Shown here: positions 53,327 through 62,113 of the stretch, in pieces
Position numbering within the stretch: position 1 is the stretch's first letter
How the letters are laid out: each line of letters begins with the position of its first letter
Assembly (NCBI RefSeq): GCF_020707215.1
Contig: NZ_JAJFET010000004.1
Span: forward strand, 124,001-188,000
From: Sphingomonas sp. PL-96
GTDB taxonomy: Bacteria; Pseudomonadota; Alphaproteobacteria; Sphingomonadales; Sphingomonadaceae
Length of the DNA: 64,000 bases
Direction of reading: 5' to 3'
Notes under the pieces: generated by a model
What the model saw: the letters and a program-made list of their open reading frames with translations, nothing else
The model's database searches: none
Told to the model about the DNA's origin: nothing
Program-made: the position numbers and the translations under genes

Positions 53327-54268
53327 ATGGCGGCAAGGGCCTATTGGCAGGGGCAGATACGGCTCGCGCTGGTGTCGATCCCCGTGGAAATCTACACGGC
53401 GACGAAGTCCGGTGCGGCGGTCTCCTTCCGGCAGATCCACGAGCCGACCGGCAAGCCGATCAAGTACGAAAAGAGCGTGGCCGGCGTCGGCCCCGTCGAC
53501 CCCGACGAGATCGTCAAGGGCTATGAGGTTGAGAAGGGCAACTACATCCTGCTCGAACAGGATGAGATCGACGCGGTGAAGCTCGAGTCCAAGAAGACGC
53601 TCGAGCTCACCCAGTTCGTCGACGCGAACGAGATCGACGTGCTCTACTACGAGAAGCCCTATTTCGTCGTGCCGGCCGACGACCTCGCCGAAGAGGCGTT
53701 CATCGTCCTGCGCGAGGCGCTGCGCCGCACCAAGAAGGTGGGTCTGGGCCAGCTCGCGCTGCGCGGCCGCGAATATGTGGTGAGCCTGAAACCCTGCGGC
53801 CGCGGCATGATCCTGGAGACGCTGCGCTACGCCGACGAGGTGCACCGCGCCCAGGGCTATTTCCGCGACATCCCCGACGAAAAGCCGGACGAGGACCTGC
53901 TCGACCTCGCCGAGACGCTGATCGCCAAGAAGTCCGCGAAGTTCGATCCCCAGGAATTCCACGACCGCTATGTCGATGCGCTGAAAGACCTGATCGAGCG
54001 CAAGAAGAAGTCCAAGGGCAAGATCGTCGACACCAACGAGGACGAGGACGCGCGCCCGACCGGCTCCAACGTGGTCGACCTCATGGCCGCGCTCAAGAAA
54101 TCGCTGGAAAAGCCCGGCGACACCAGCGGCAAGCCCGCACCCAAGAAGCGCACCGCCAGCAAGGCGGCCGCCAACGATGCCGCCGAAGACAAGCCCGCGC
54201 GCAAGACGGCCGCAAAGAAGCCGGCTGCCAAGCCCGCCGCCAAGGCCCCGGCCCGCAAACGTGCTTGA
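53327..54268 (+). CDS. ku: Non-homologous end-joining protein Ku
   Basis: Bacterial Ku homodimerises around DNA ends and recruits LigD for double-strand break joining. The 313-residue protein from ATG 53327 (MAARAYWQGQIRLALVSIPV) contains the Ku core (about 10-255, with FRQIHEPTGKPIKYEKSV, GYEVEKGNYILLEQDEID and LIAKKSAKFDPQEF) and a Lys/Ala-rich basic C-terminus (KKPAAKPAAKAPARKRA), which in other species extends DNA binding. The same open frame reaches far upstream, overlapping pdxH on the other strand, but that part is a shadow. ligD follows 133 bases downstream. Confidence 0.95.
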   Translation: MAARAYWQGQIRLALVSIPVEIYTATKSGAAVSFRQIHEPTGKPIKYEKSVAGVGPVDPDEIVKGYEVEKGNYILLEQDEIDAVKLESKKTLELTQFVDANEIDVLYYEKPYFVVPADDLAEEAFIVLREALRRTKKVGLGQLALRGREYVVSLKPCGRGMILETLRYADEVHRAQGYFRDIPDEKPDEDLLDLAETLIAKKSAKFDPQEFHDRYVDALKDLIERKKKSKGKIVDTNEDEDARPTGSNVVDLMAALKKSLEKPGDTSGKPAPKKRTASKAAANDAAEDKPARKTAAKKPAAKPAAKAPARKRA

Positions 54269-54291
54269 CGCTCGCCCGGCCCGCGCACCCA

Positions 54292-54382
54292 CCGTATTCC
54301 CGCGCAGGCGGGAATCCAGAGTTCCGCACACTTACGCCCGTTGCTCTGCTTGGCCCTGGGCTCCCGCCTGCGCGGGAGCACA
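54292..54382. repeat. Composite intergenic hairpin repeat between ku and ligD
   Basis: Left hairpin ccgtattcccgcgcaggcgg (54292-54320, ending aatccagag), spacer including gttgctctgcttgg, right hairpin ccctgggctcccgcctgcgc (54352-54382). Identical spacer phrase to the 33208 copy. It separates ku from ligD inside what is otherwise a natural operon. Confidence 0.8.
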
Positions 54383-54401
54383 GATTAGAAGGGGCCGTTG
54401 A

Positions 54402-56903
54402 ATGCCCAAGACCGACCCCCTCGCCCTCTACAACGCCAAGCGCGACTTCAGCCGCACGGCCGAGCCCGCCGGCACGCTGGAGCCCGGCCACGGCAACCGC
54501 TTCATCGTCCAGAAGCATGACGCGACACGCCTCCACTGGGACTTTCGCATCGAGCTCGACGGCGTGCTCAAAAGTTGGGCGGTGACGCGCGGCCCCAGCC
54601 TCGACCCCGACGAGAAACGGCTGGCGGTGCGGACCGAGGACCATCCGCTCTCCTACGGCGACTTCGAAGGCACCATCCCCAAGGGCGAGTATGGCGGCGG
54701 CACGGTGATGCTGTGGGACGACGGCACCTGGGCGCCGATCGCCGGCAAGTCCGCCAAGGACCTGGAGAAGGGCCACCTCCACTTCGTCCTCGACGGAGAG
54801 CGGATGAAGGGCGAGTGGCTGCTGATCCGCTTGAAACCACGCGGCCGCGAGAAGAACGAGAACTGGCTGCTGCGCAAGATCGGCGATGCGGAGGCAGGCG
54901 GCGCCGACACCCTGGTCGAAACCGCGCTCACCAGCGTCAAGACCGGCCGCACCATGGACGAGATCGCCGCCGGCAAGAAGGCCGCGACCAAGCCCAAGGC
55001 AAAAGCCAAGCCGGCTGCCAAGACCCCCACCAAGCCCGAACCCCGCGCCCCGGCCAAGTCGCGCGCAAAGACCGCGCAAGCCGGCAAGCGTCCCGACTTC
55101 ACCGAACCGCAGCTGTGCACGCTGGTCGACGCCGTCCCTGACGGCAACGCCTGGCTGCACGAGGTAAAGTACGACGGCTATCGCGCGCTGGTTGCGATCG
55201 GCAAGGGCGGCCCCACCATCTACACCCGCAGCGGGCTCGACTGGACGCCCAAGTTCCCCGGCATTGCCGAGGCCGCCGCCGCCATCCCCGCCGGCAGCGC
55301 GCTGATCGACGGCGAGATCGTCGCGTTCAAGGACGGCCGCCCCGACTTCTCGACGCTGCAGGAGGCGATCAGCAACGGCGGCGACATGGCCTTCTTCGCC
55401 TTCGACCTGCTCGAGGTGAATGGCGAGGACCTGCGCGCCCTCCCCCAGGTGCAGCGCAAGGACCGGCTGCGGCCGCTGATCGAGAATGTCGACGCCCGCC
55501 TACACTATTCCGAGCATGTCGTCGGCGCCGGCGAGAAGCTGTTCGAGGCGATGTGCCGCGAGGGCTATGAGGGCGTCGTCTCCAAGCGCGCCGACGCCCC
55601 CTATCGCGGCACCCGCACTAAGGGCTGGCTCAAGACCAAGTGCATCCGCCGGCAGGAGTTCGTGATCGTCGGCTGGTCGCCGTCGACCGCCGCCAGCCGG
55701 GGCCTGCGCTCGCTGCTGCTGGCGGTGAACGGGCCGGACGGCCTCGTCTATGCCGGCAAGGTCGGCACCGGCTTCAACGCCGACACCATCGACGACCTGC
55801 GCGAACGCCTCGACAAGATCGCCACCAAGACGCCGCCGGTCTCCGTCCCCCGCGCGGCGGCACGCGGCGCGCATTGGGTGGAGCCCAAGCTCGTCGCCGA
55901 GGTCGCCTTCGCCGAATTCACCGCCGAACAGGTCATCCGCCACGCGAGCTTCGTCGGCCTGCGCGAGGACAAGCGCCCGGAGGAAGTGGTCGCCGAAACG
56001 CCCGAGCCGACGCCGGCGCGCGGCAAGGCCGAGGTGCCAACCTCCTCGATCAAGATCACCAACCCGGACCGCGTGATCTTCCCGGAGGACGGGCTGACCA
56101 AGGGCGATCTCGCCACCTACATCGCCCAGGTCTCGCCGATCATGCTGCCCTGGGTCGCCAATCGCCCGATCAGCCTGGTCCGCTGCCCCCAGGGGCGCGC
56201 CAAGCAATGCTTCTTCCAGAAGCACGACGCCGGCAGCTTCGGCGACCATGTTGACCACGTCGACATCCGCGAAAAGGACGGCTCGACCCAGCCCTATCTC
56301 TACGTCCGCGACCTCGACGGGCTGATGGCCTGCGTGCAGATGGGCACGATCGAGTTCCACGGCTGGGGATCGCGCGCCGAGGATGTCGAGCGCCCCGACC
56401 GGCTGGTGTTCGACCTGGACCCCGACGAAGGCCTCGACTGGAAGGACGTGCAGCGCGCCGCCGAGGACCTGAAACGCCACCTCGCCGACATGGGCCTGGC
56501 GAGCTTCCCGATGCTGTCGGGCGGCAAGGGCGTGCACGTCGTCGTGCCGCTCACCCCCCAGGCCGAATGGCCGGCGGTGAAGTCCTTTGCCGATCGCTTC
56601 GCCCGCGCCATGGCCGCTGCCGAACCCGAACGCTTCACCGCCACCATGTCCAAGGCAAAGCGGGTCGGCCGCATCTTCATCGACTGGCTGCGCAACCAGC
56701 GCGGCGCCACCGCGGTCATGCCCTATTCGGCGCGCGCCCGCCCCGGCGCCCATGTCGCGGCCCCCGTCAGCTGGGCCGAGTTCGGCGACATCGAGACGCC
56801 CAAGCGCTTCTCGATCCACGATGCCGCCGAGCTCATCGAGCGCGCCAACAGCCGCGGGCTCGCCGGCTGGGGGATCGCCGACCAGCCGCTGCCCGATCTT
56901 TGA
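54402..56903 (+). CDS. ligD: Multifunctional DNA ligase D
   Basis: LigD supplies end-processing, polymerase and ligase activity for Ku-dependent NHEJ. 833 residues in the order phosphoesterase-ligase-polymerase. Phosphoesterase (about 33-185): H39 and H45 in QKHDATRLHWDF, H81 in EDHPLSYGDFEG. A Lys/Ala-rich linker (about 195-230) follows. Ligase (about 235-530): nucleophile K256 in LHEVKYDGYRALV. Polymerase (about 545-830): ITNPDRVIFPEDGLTKGDL and the metal-site phrase VFDLDPDEGLDW. ATG 54402 has aaggggcc upstream. Same strand as ku. Confidence 0.95.
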   Translation: MPKTDPLALYNAKRDFSRTAEPAGTLEPGHGNRFIVQKHDATRLHWDFRIELDGVLKSWAVTRGPSLDPDEKRLAVRTEDHPLSYGDFEGTIPKGEYGGGTVMLWDDGTWAPIAGKSAKDLEKGHLHFVLDGERMKGEWLLIRLKPRGREKNENWLLRKIGDAEAGGADTLVETALTSVKTGRTMDEIAAGKKAATKPKAKAKPAAKTPTKPEPRAPAKSRAKTAQAGKRPDFTEPQLCTLVDAVPDGNAWLHEVKYDGYRALVAIGKGGPTIYTRSGLDWTPKFPGIAEAAAAIPAGSALIDGEIVAFKDGRPDFSTLQEAISNGGDMAFFAFDLLEVNGEDLRALPQVQRKDRLRPLIENVDARLHYSEHVVGAGEKLFEAMCREGYEGVVSKRADAPYRGTRTKGWLKTKCIRRQEFVIVGWSPSTAASRGLRSLLLAVNGPDGLVYAGKVGTGFNADTIDDLRERLDKIATKTPPVSVPRAAARGAHWVEPKLVAEVAFAEFTAEQVIRHASFVGLREDKRPEEVVAETPEPTPARGKAEVPTSSIKITNPDRVIFPEDGLTKGDLATYIAQVSPIMLPWVANRPISLVRCPQGRAKQCFFQKHDAGSFGDHVDHVDIREKDGSTQPYLYVRDLDGLMACVQMGTIEFHGWGSRAEDVERPDRLVFDLDPDEGLDWKDVQRAAEDLKRHLADMGLASFPMLSGGKGVHVVVPLTPQAEWPAVKSFADRFARAMAAAEPERFTATMSKAKRVGRIFIDWLRNQRGATAVMPYSARARPGAHVAAPVSWAEFGDIETPKRFSIHDAAELIERANSRGLAGWGIADQPLPDL

Positions 56904-56986
56904 GGGAGGATCGCCCCAGACGCGATCCCCGGTTGCGCCCCGCCGCGCTTTGTGGTGACACCGGCCAAACGCGATCGGGGTGACGA

Positions 56987-59470
56987 GTGCCGGACCGAGC
57001 CAACAGCCTGTTCGACGCCGCCACCATCGCCAGGCGTTGGGCCGCCGAATATTGCGCACATTCCCTGGCGGGCGACGTGCTGTGCGATGCGGGCGACCGC
57101 GCGCCCTGGCTCGCCGCGCTGGAGGAGCTTGCCGCCGCCGCCGGCGATTCGCTCGACCATGCCCGCGAACGCGCGCAGCAACAGGCGGAGGACGTCGGCC
57201 TGGGCCGCCGCATCCCCGGCGAAAGCGAGGAGCGCCGCTGGCCGCTCTCCCCCGTTCCGCTGCTGATCGCCAGCGACGAATGGCAGGCAATCGCCGCCGG
57301 CATCGTCGAGCGCGCCGAACTTCTGGAGACCGTGACCGCCGATCTTTATGGTCCCAGCCGGCTGGTGTCGGACGGCGCGATCCCGGCGGCGCTGGTCACC
57401 GGCAGCCCCTTGTTCCTGCGCCCGATGGTGGGGGTGACGCCGCCGGGCGGGCACCACCTCCATTTCCTTGCGGCCGACCTGTGCCGCGACGGGGACGGAC
57501 GCTGGCGCGTGCTCGCCGACCACCTGCGCGCCCCGGAGGGGGCGGGCTATGCACTCGAGAACCGGCTGGCGATCGCGCGCACCCTGGGCGGGCTGCAGGG
57601 CCGGCTCAACGTGCGGCGCCATGCGCCATTCTTCGCGGCAATGCGCGATGGCCTCGCCGCCGCCTGCCGCCGCAGCGAGCCGCGCATTGGCCTGCTCACC
57701 CCCGGCCGGCTCGACCCGAGCTATGCCGAGCAGGCGCATCTCGCCCGCTACCTGGGCTTCTTGCTGGTCGAAGGCGCCGACCTCGCCGTCCGCAACGACC
57801 AGCTCTATGTCCGCACCATTGCCGGGCTGAAGCGGATCGATGCATTGTGCCGGCGGGTGGACCCGCGGCGCCTCGATCCGCTTGCCTTTGATTCACGCTC
57901 GACCATCGGCGTCCCGGGATTGATCGACGCGATGGCGGCGGGCAATGTCGTCATCGCCAATGCGCCGGGCGCGGGCATGCTGGAGGCGCCGGCGGTTGCC
58001 GCCTTCCTCCCCGCGCTGGCGGAGCGGCTGAACGGCGCGCCGCTGCAGCTTCCCAACGTCGCCACCTGGTGGTGCGGGCAGCCGGCCGAGCGCGCGCATG
58101 TGCTCGCCAACCTCGACCAGATGGTGATCGCGCCCGCGTTCGGCCCCGTCCCGCTCGGCCTGCCGGGGTGCAAGGCGGTGCCTGGCGCCGCGCTCGACGC
58201 CGACGCGCGGCGGCTGCTGGCAGAGGACATGATGCGCCGGCCGCAGGATTATGTCGGCCAGGAAGCGGTGCAGCTCTCCACCCTTCCCTTCGTCGATGGC
58301 GAGCGGCTGGAGCCGCGACCCTTTACCCTGCGCGTGTTCGCCGCCCGCGACGCCGACGGCAACTGGGCGGTGCTGCCCGGCGGCTTTGCGCGCATCGGCA
58401 ACCAGACCGACACGCGCGCGACCGTGATGGGCGAGGGCAGCTGGTCCGCCGACGTCTGCGTCCACGGGCCGGACCCGGTGCTGCCGGTTTCGCTGCTGCC
58501 CCAGGCGAATACGATCGAGCTGCGGCGCAATCCAGGAACGCTGCCCAGCCGCGTCGCCGACAATCTCTTCTGGCTCGGCCGCTATCTGGAGCGGGGCGAG
58601 GCCCTGCTGGGGGCGCTCCGCGTGCTGCTCGGCCATTCGATCAGCGCCGACACGGGCGCGGCGCTGGACGACCCCACCGTCGCCCGACTGGTCACGCTGA
58701 TCGCCCAGGCCAATGCCGCCCCGGCGCCCGCCGGCCGGCGGCGGCGCGAGCTGGTGGAGTTCGCCCGCGCCGCGATCGACGGCGACGACGCCCAGTGGCA
58801 CAATGTCCGCCGGATCAACCGGCTGGCGGCAGGGATCGGCGCCATCTCCCGTGACCGGCTGTCGGCGGACATGCTGCGGCTGCTCGACGCGCCGCATCCC
58901 ACCCGCGGCGGGCTGCTCGACCGTGCCGGCTCGCTCCAGCGCCGCTATGCAGCGCTTGCCGGGCTTTCGGCCGAACACATGGCGCGCACGGATGCCTGGC
59001 GCTTCCATGACCTTGGCCGCCGGCTAGAACGCGCACTGGCGATCACCCGCGCGCTCGCGACCTTTGTGACGCCCGAGGCGACCGCCGACGACCTGTCGAC
59101 GCTGCTCGACCTGGCCGACAGCCAGATCAGCTATCGCCAGCGCTACCTCACCGGTTTTGCGCGGCTACCGGTGGTGGACCTGGTCGCCCTTGACCCGGGC
59201 AACCCGCGTGCGATCGCGTTCCAGATCGGCGCGATCGGCGACCACCTCGCGCGCCTGCCGGTGCTGTCCGATTCCGGGCTCGCCGAGCCGCAACAGGCGC
59301 TGGCGGTCGAGGTGCAGGCGATGGTCGCGACCGCGACCGCCGCGAGCTTCGACACCGCGGCGGTGACGGCACTGGAGGGCCGGCTGATGCAGCTTTCGAA
59401 CGCGATCGCCACGCGCTATTTCCTGCAGGGCGCGGAACCGCTGCGCGGCACGGGGTTAACCTTGGCATGA
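56987..59470 (+). CDS. Fused circularly permuted ATP-grasp and alpha-E protein
   Basis: An 827-residue fusion. Residues about 1-505 match the circularly permuted ATP-grasp family (DUF404/DUF407), with YALENRLAIARTLGG, FDSRSTIGVPGLIDAMAAGN, PGAGMLEAPAVAAFLPALA and PFTLRVFAARDADGNW. Residues about 515-820 form an alpha-E (DUF403) helical domain beginning PSRVADNLFWLGRYLERGE. In most genomes these are two adjacent genes. Computational work on amidoligases proposed that ATP-grasp/alpha-E/transglutaminase neighbourhoods, sometimes with the Anbu peptidase, make a peptide or peptide tag; the product is unknown. Overlaps the transglutaminase start. Confidence 0.88.
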   Translation: MPDRANSLFDAATIARRWAAEYCAHSLAGDVLCDAGDRAPWLAALEELAAAAGDSLDHARERAQQQAEDVGLGRRIPGESEERRWPLSPVPLLIASDEWQAIAAGIVERAELLETVTADLYGPSRLVSDGAIPAALVTGSPLFLRPMVGVTPPGGHHLHFLAADLCRDGDGRWRVLADHLRAPEGAGYALENRLAIARTLGGLQGRLNVRRHAPFFAAMRDGLAAACRRSEPRIGLLTPGRLDPSYAEQAHLARYLGFLLVEGADLAVRNDQLYVRTIAGLKRIDALCRRVDPRRLDPLAFDSRSTIGVPGLIDAMAAGNVVIANAPGAGMLEAPAVAAFLPALAERLNGAPLQLPNVATWWCGQPAERAHVLANLDQMVIAPAFGPVPLGLPGCKAVPGAALDADARRLLAEDMMRRPQDYVGQEAVQLSTLPFVDGERLEPRPFTLRVFAARDADGNWAVLPGGFARIGNQTDTRATVMGEGSWSADVCVHGPDPVLPVSLLPQANTIELRRNPGTLPSRVADNLFWLGRYLERGEALLGALRVLLGHSISADTGAALDDPTVARLVTLIAQANAAPAPAGRRRRELVEFARAAIDGDDAQWHNVRRINRLAAGIGAISRDRLSADMLRLLDAPHPTRGGLLDRAGSLQRRYAALAGLSAEHMARTDAWRFHDLGRRLERALAITRALATFVTPEATADDLSTLLDLADSQISYRQRYLTGFARLPVVDLVALDPGNPRAIAFQIGAIGDHLARLPVLSDSGLAEPQQALAVEVQAMVATATAASFDTAAVTALEGRLMQLSNAIATRYFLQGAEPLRGTGLTLA

Positions 59471-60351
59471 TGCGCTATGCCATCCGCCATGTGACACGCT
59501 TTCAGTATGCGCAGGCAGCCGGCTTTGCGCGCTGCAACCTGCGGCTGAAGCCGATCCTGTGGTCCGGCCAGACGCTGGACGACTATTCGCTTTCCGTCGA
59601 GCCGGGCGGCCACACCGCGCCGGCGCGCGCACAGGCGGGGCTTGCCAACGTCCTGCGGCTGGTGGTCGAGCGCCCGGAAAAGGTGCTCACGATCGAAAGC
59701 CGCGCACGCATGACGGTGGACCGGCCGATCCCGGTGCCGGCACCCGACGACCCCAGCCTGGCCGACATCGCCGCCCAGGCGCGCGCCAGCCAGGACGCGG
59801 GGCCGGCGAGCCCGGCGAGCTACCTCTTCCCGTCGCCGCACATCCCGCTCAATCGCGACATCGGCGCATGGTGCGCCCAGGAGCTCGACCCGGAGCGCGG
59901 CGCGCTGGAGGCGGCGATCGCGCTTGCCCGGCGCATCCAGCGCGAGTTCGCGTTCGACACCACCGCCACGCTGGTCGACACGCCCCCGCACGTTGCATTC
60001 GCCAAGCGGGGCGGCGTGTGCCAGGATTTCGCGCAGATCATGATTTCAGGCCTGCGCGCGGCGGGCCTGCCGGCGGCCTATGCGTCGGGCTATCTGCGCA
60101 CGCTGCCGCCGCCGGCCAAGCCGCGGCTGGTGGGAGCGGATGCCACCCATGCCTGGGTGTTGCTGTGGTGCGGCGACCGCCACGGCTGGGTCGGCGTCGA
60201 TCCCACCAACGGCATCTGGATGGCGAACGACCATGTCATCGTCGCGGTCGGCCGCGACTATGGCGAGATCGCACCGATCGACGGCGTGGTGCTGGGATCG
60301 GGGGCGCAGACGATGACGGTGTCGGTCGACGTGGCGCCGCTGGAGGATTGA
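59467..60351 (+). CDS. Transglutaminase-like cysteine protease-fold protein
   Basis: A 294-residue protein: an N-terminal beta domain (about 1-115, MMRYAIRHVTRFQYAQAAGF), then a transglutaminase core with the triad C185 in GGVCQDFAQIM, H228 in DATHAWVLLW and D245 in GVDPTNG. These are typical partners of the ATP-grasp/alpha-E enzymes, predicted to cleave or transfer the peptides they make. The start overlaps the previous stop by 4 bases, so the genes are translationally coupled. No Anbu peptidase gene follows; the next gene is on the opposite strand. Confidence 0.9.
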   Translation: MMRYAIRHVTRFQYAQAAGFARCNLRLKPILWSGQTLDDYSLSVEPGGHTAPARAQAGLANVLRLVVERPEKVLTIESRARMTVDRPIPVPAPDDPSLADIAAQARASQDAGPASPASYLFPSPHIPLNRDIGAWCAQELDPERGALEAAIALARRIQREFAFDTTATLVDTPPHVAFAKRGGVCQDFAQIMISGLRAAGLPAAYASGYLRTLPPPAKPRLVGADATHAWVLLWCGDRHGWVGVDPTNGIWMANDHVIVAVGRDYGEIAPIDGVVLGSGAQTMTVSVDVAPLED

Positions 60352-60387
60352 GGGGGACACCCGCGCCACCTGCGCGGCGCTCGCCTC

Positions 60388-61080
60388 TCAGCGCACCAGC
60401 GAAGCGCCGCCCAGCAGTGCGATCAGCGCCGGGTCGCGGGTGCTGCGCGGGTCGGCACGAATCGCCGCTTCCTCGCGCCCGATCGCGCGGAAGATCGCCT
60501 GGCCGGCCTGATCCGCACCGGCGCGCGCGAGCGCGAGATAGTCGATGCCGGTGCGCGAGCCTGCGACCGCCGACAGGATCTCCAGCGCATCCGATCGCAG
60601 GCCGGACGAAAATTCGGGAAGCATCGCCTCCACCAGCGCGCCGCCGACCTGGCGCTGAAGCAGGTCGGTCGCCGCGGTCGGGCCGCCGCGCAGCACCGCC
60701 ACCGCATCGGACAGCGTCATCGACCGGATCGAGTCGAGCACCACCGGCGTCGCCCGCTCGGCCGCATCCACCGCTACGTCGTTGAGCGCCATCGCCACCC
60801 GGCTGCGCACCGCGTTCGTGCGCAGCACCGCGCCGAGCACGTCGTTGCCGCTGCCGATGTCGGGCAGGGTCAGGCGGGTGAGCTGGTCGTCGTAGAAGCC
60901 GCCAGGCTCCGTCAGCCGGGCAAAGGCACGCTCGCTCGACAGCGTCAGCAGCCGGCGCACGCCCTCTTCCACGCCAGTGCTTCCCAGCGTCGTCGCGCAA
61001 CCCGGCAGGGCGAGCAACGGGAGCAGCAGCGCGGATTGGGCGAGCAGGCGCCGACGGGCGGGAGAGGCACAGGCGTTCAT
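60388..61080 (-). CDS. DUF4197 lipoprotein
   Basis: A 230-residue protein from ATG 61080 (MNACASPARRRLLAQSALLL) with a lipobox LALPGC near residue 28, then the all-helical DUF4197 body (EEGVRRLLTLSSERAFARLT, NAVRSRVAMALNDVAVDAAE, DYLALARAGADQAGQAIFRA). Family function is unknown; members are envelope proteins of Proteobacteria. An EcfG-consensus promoter ends 10 bases before the start codon, which would make translation nearly leaderless. Confidence 0.85.
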   Translation of the reverse strand: MNACASPARRRLLAQSALLLPLLALPGCATTLGSTGVEEGVRRLLTLSSERAFARLTEPGGFYDDQLTRLTLPDIGSGNDVLGAVLRTNAVRSRVAMALNDVAVDAAERATPVVLDSIRSMTLSDAVAVLRGGPTAATDLLQRQVGGALVEAMLPEFSSGLRSDALEILSAVAGSRTGIDYLALARAGADQAGQAIFRAIGREEAAIRADPRSTRDPALIALLGGASLVR

Positions 61081-61089
61081 GCTCCGGAA

Positions 61090-61115
61090 AACGGCCGTTC
61101 CCGCCGCTTCGTTCC
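61090..61115 (-). promoter_or_regulatory. EcfG-type promoter for the DUF4197 gene
   Basis: Minus strand GGAAC (61115-61111), 17 bases, CGTTTT (61093-61088). Full consensus with allowed 17-base spacing. A start of transcription 6-8 bases further would lie 2-4 bases before the ATG, so either the message is nearly leaderless or this is a chance match. Confidence 0.45.
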
Positions 61116-61177
61116 GCTTGAACAATGGTTGGGCCGCACCCATTGCCGTACCGCCCCGTACCGCCTAGCTAACGGGC

Positions 61178-62113
61178 ATGGCAGACCCTTACGCAACCCT
61201 GGGCGTCGCGCGCGACGCGAGCGAAGCGGACATCAAGAAGGCGTATCGCACGCTCGCAAAAGAGCTGCACCCCGACCGGAACAAGGACAATCCCAAGGCG
61301 GCCGAGCGCTTCAGCCAGGTGACGCAGGCCTATGACCTGCTCACCGACAAGGACAAGCGCGCCCGCTTCGACCGCGGCGAGATCGACGGCGACGGCAACC
61401 CGAGCGCGCCGTTCGGCTTTGGCGGGGGTCCGGGCGGCGGGTTCCGGCCGGGTGCTGGCGGACGCAGCCAGTTCGATTTCGGCGATGGCGACGCGGGCGG
61501 GTTCGAGGATCTGTTCGGCGGACTGTTTGGCGGCGGCCAGCGCGGTGGCGGAGGGTTCGGCGGCGGCAGCTTCGGCCGGCGCCAGGCGCCCAAGGGCGCG
61601 AACGTTCCCTACCGCCTGTCGGTCTCCTTGACCGACGCGGCGACGCTCAGCCCGCAGCGGATCATGCTGCGCGACGGCAAGACGATCGACCTGAAATTGC
61701 CCGCAGGCGTCGAGAGCGGCACCCAGATGCGCCTCGCCGGCAAGGGGGACCCGGGTGCCGGCGGGCCCGGTGACGCGATTGTCACTATCGAGGTGCAGCC
61801 GCATCGCTTCTTCACTCGCGACGGCGACGACATCCGCCTGGACCTGCCGATCAGCCTGGCCGAGGCGGTGCTGGGCGGCGAAGTGCGCGTGCCCACCGTC
61901 GAGGGCGCGGTGATGCTCAAGGTGCCCAGGGGCTCGACCTCGGGCAAGGTGCTGCGCCTGAAGGGCCGCGGCTTCCACAAGAAGGGTGGCGGCCGCGGCG
62001 ACCAGCTGGTGACGCTGATGGTCGACCTGCCGGTCGGCGACGACGCGCTGGTCGAATTCGTGCAGGGCTGGCCCGGCCGCGACCAGGATCCGCGGTCGAA
62101 GCTCGGCCTGTGA
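61178..62113 (+). CDS. DnaJ-family co-chaperone, CbpA type
   Basis: A 311-residue Hsp40: J domain (about 3-68) with HPD at 31-33 (LAKELHPDRNKDNPK), a Gly/Phe-rich stretch (about 75-135), no zinc-finger repeats, and DnaJ C-terminal substrate-binding domains (about 140-300, with LPAGVESGTQMRLAGKGDPG and GEVRVPTVEGAVMLKVPRG). The lack of CxxCxGxG repeats assigns it to the CbpA/DjlA-like class rather than DnaJ itself. Its stop overlaps the GTG start of the yihY-like gene. Confidence 0.92.
   Translation: MADPYATLGVARDASEADIKKAYRTLAKELHPDRNKDNPKAAERFSQVTQAYDLLTDKDKRARFDRGEIDGDGNPSAPFGFGGGPGGGFRPGAGGRSQFDFGDGDAGGFEDLFGGLFGGGQRGGGGFGGGSFGRRQAPKGANVPYRLSVSLTDAATLSPQRIMLRDGKTIDLKLPAGVESGTQMRLAGKGDPGAGGPGDAIVTIEVQPHRFFTRDGDDIRLDLPISLAEAVLGGEVRVPTVEGAVMLKVPRGSTSGKVLRLKGRGFHKKGGGRGDQLVTLMVDLPVGDDALVEFVQGWPGRDQDPRSKLGL

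Noticed and set aside
52685..54268. Ku with a 214-residue N-terminal extension
   Set aside because: The extension overlaps pdxH on the opposite strand and lacks any domain; the Ku fold begins at MAARAYWQG, codon 53327.
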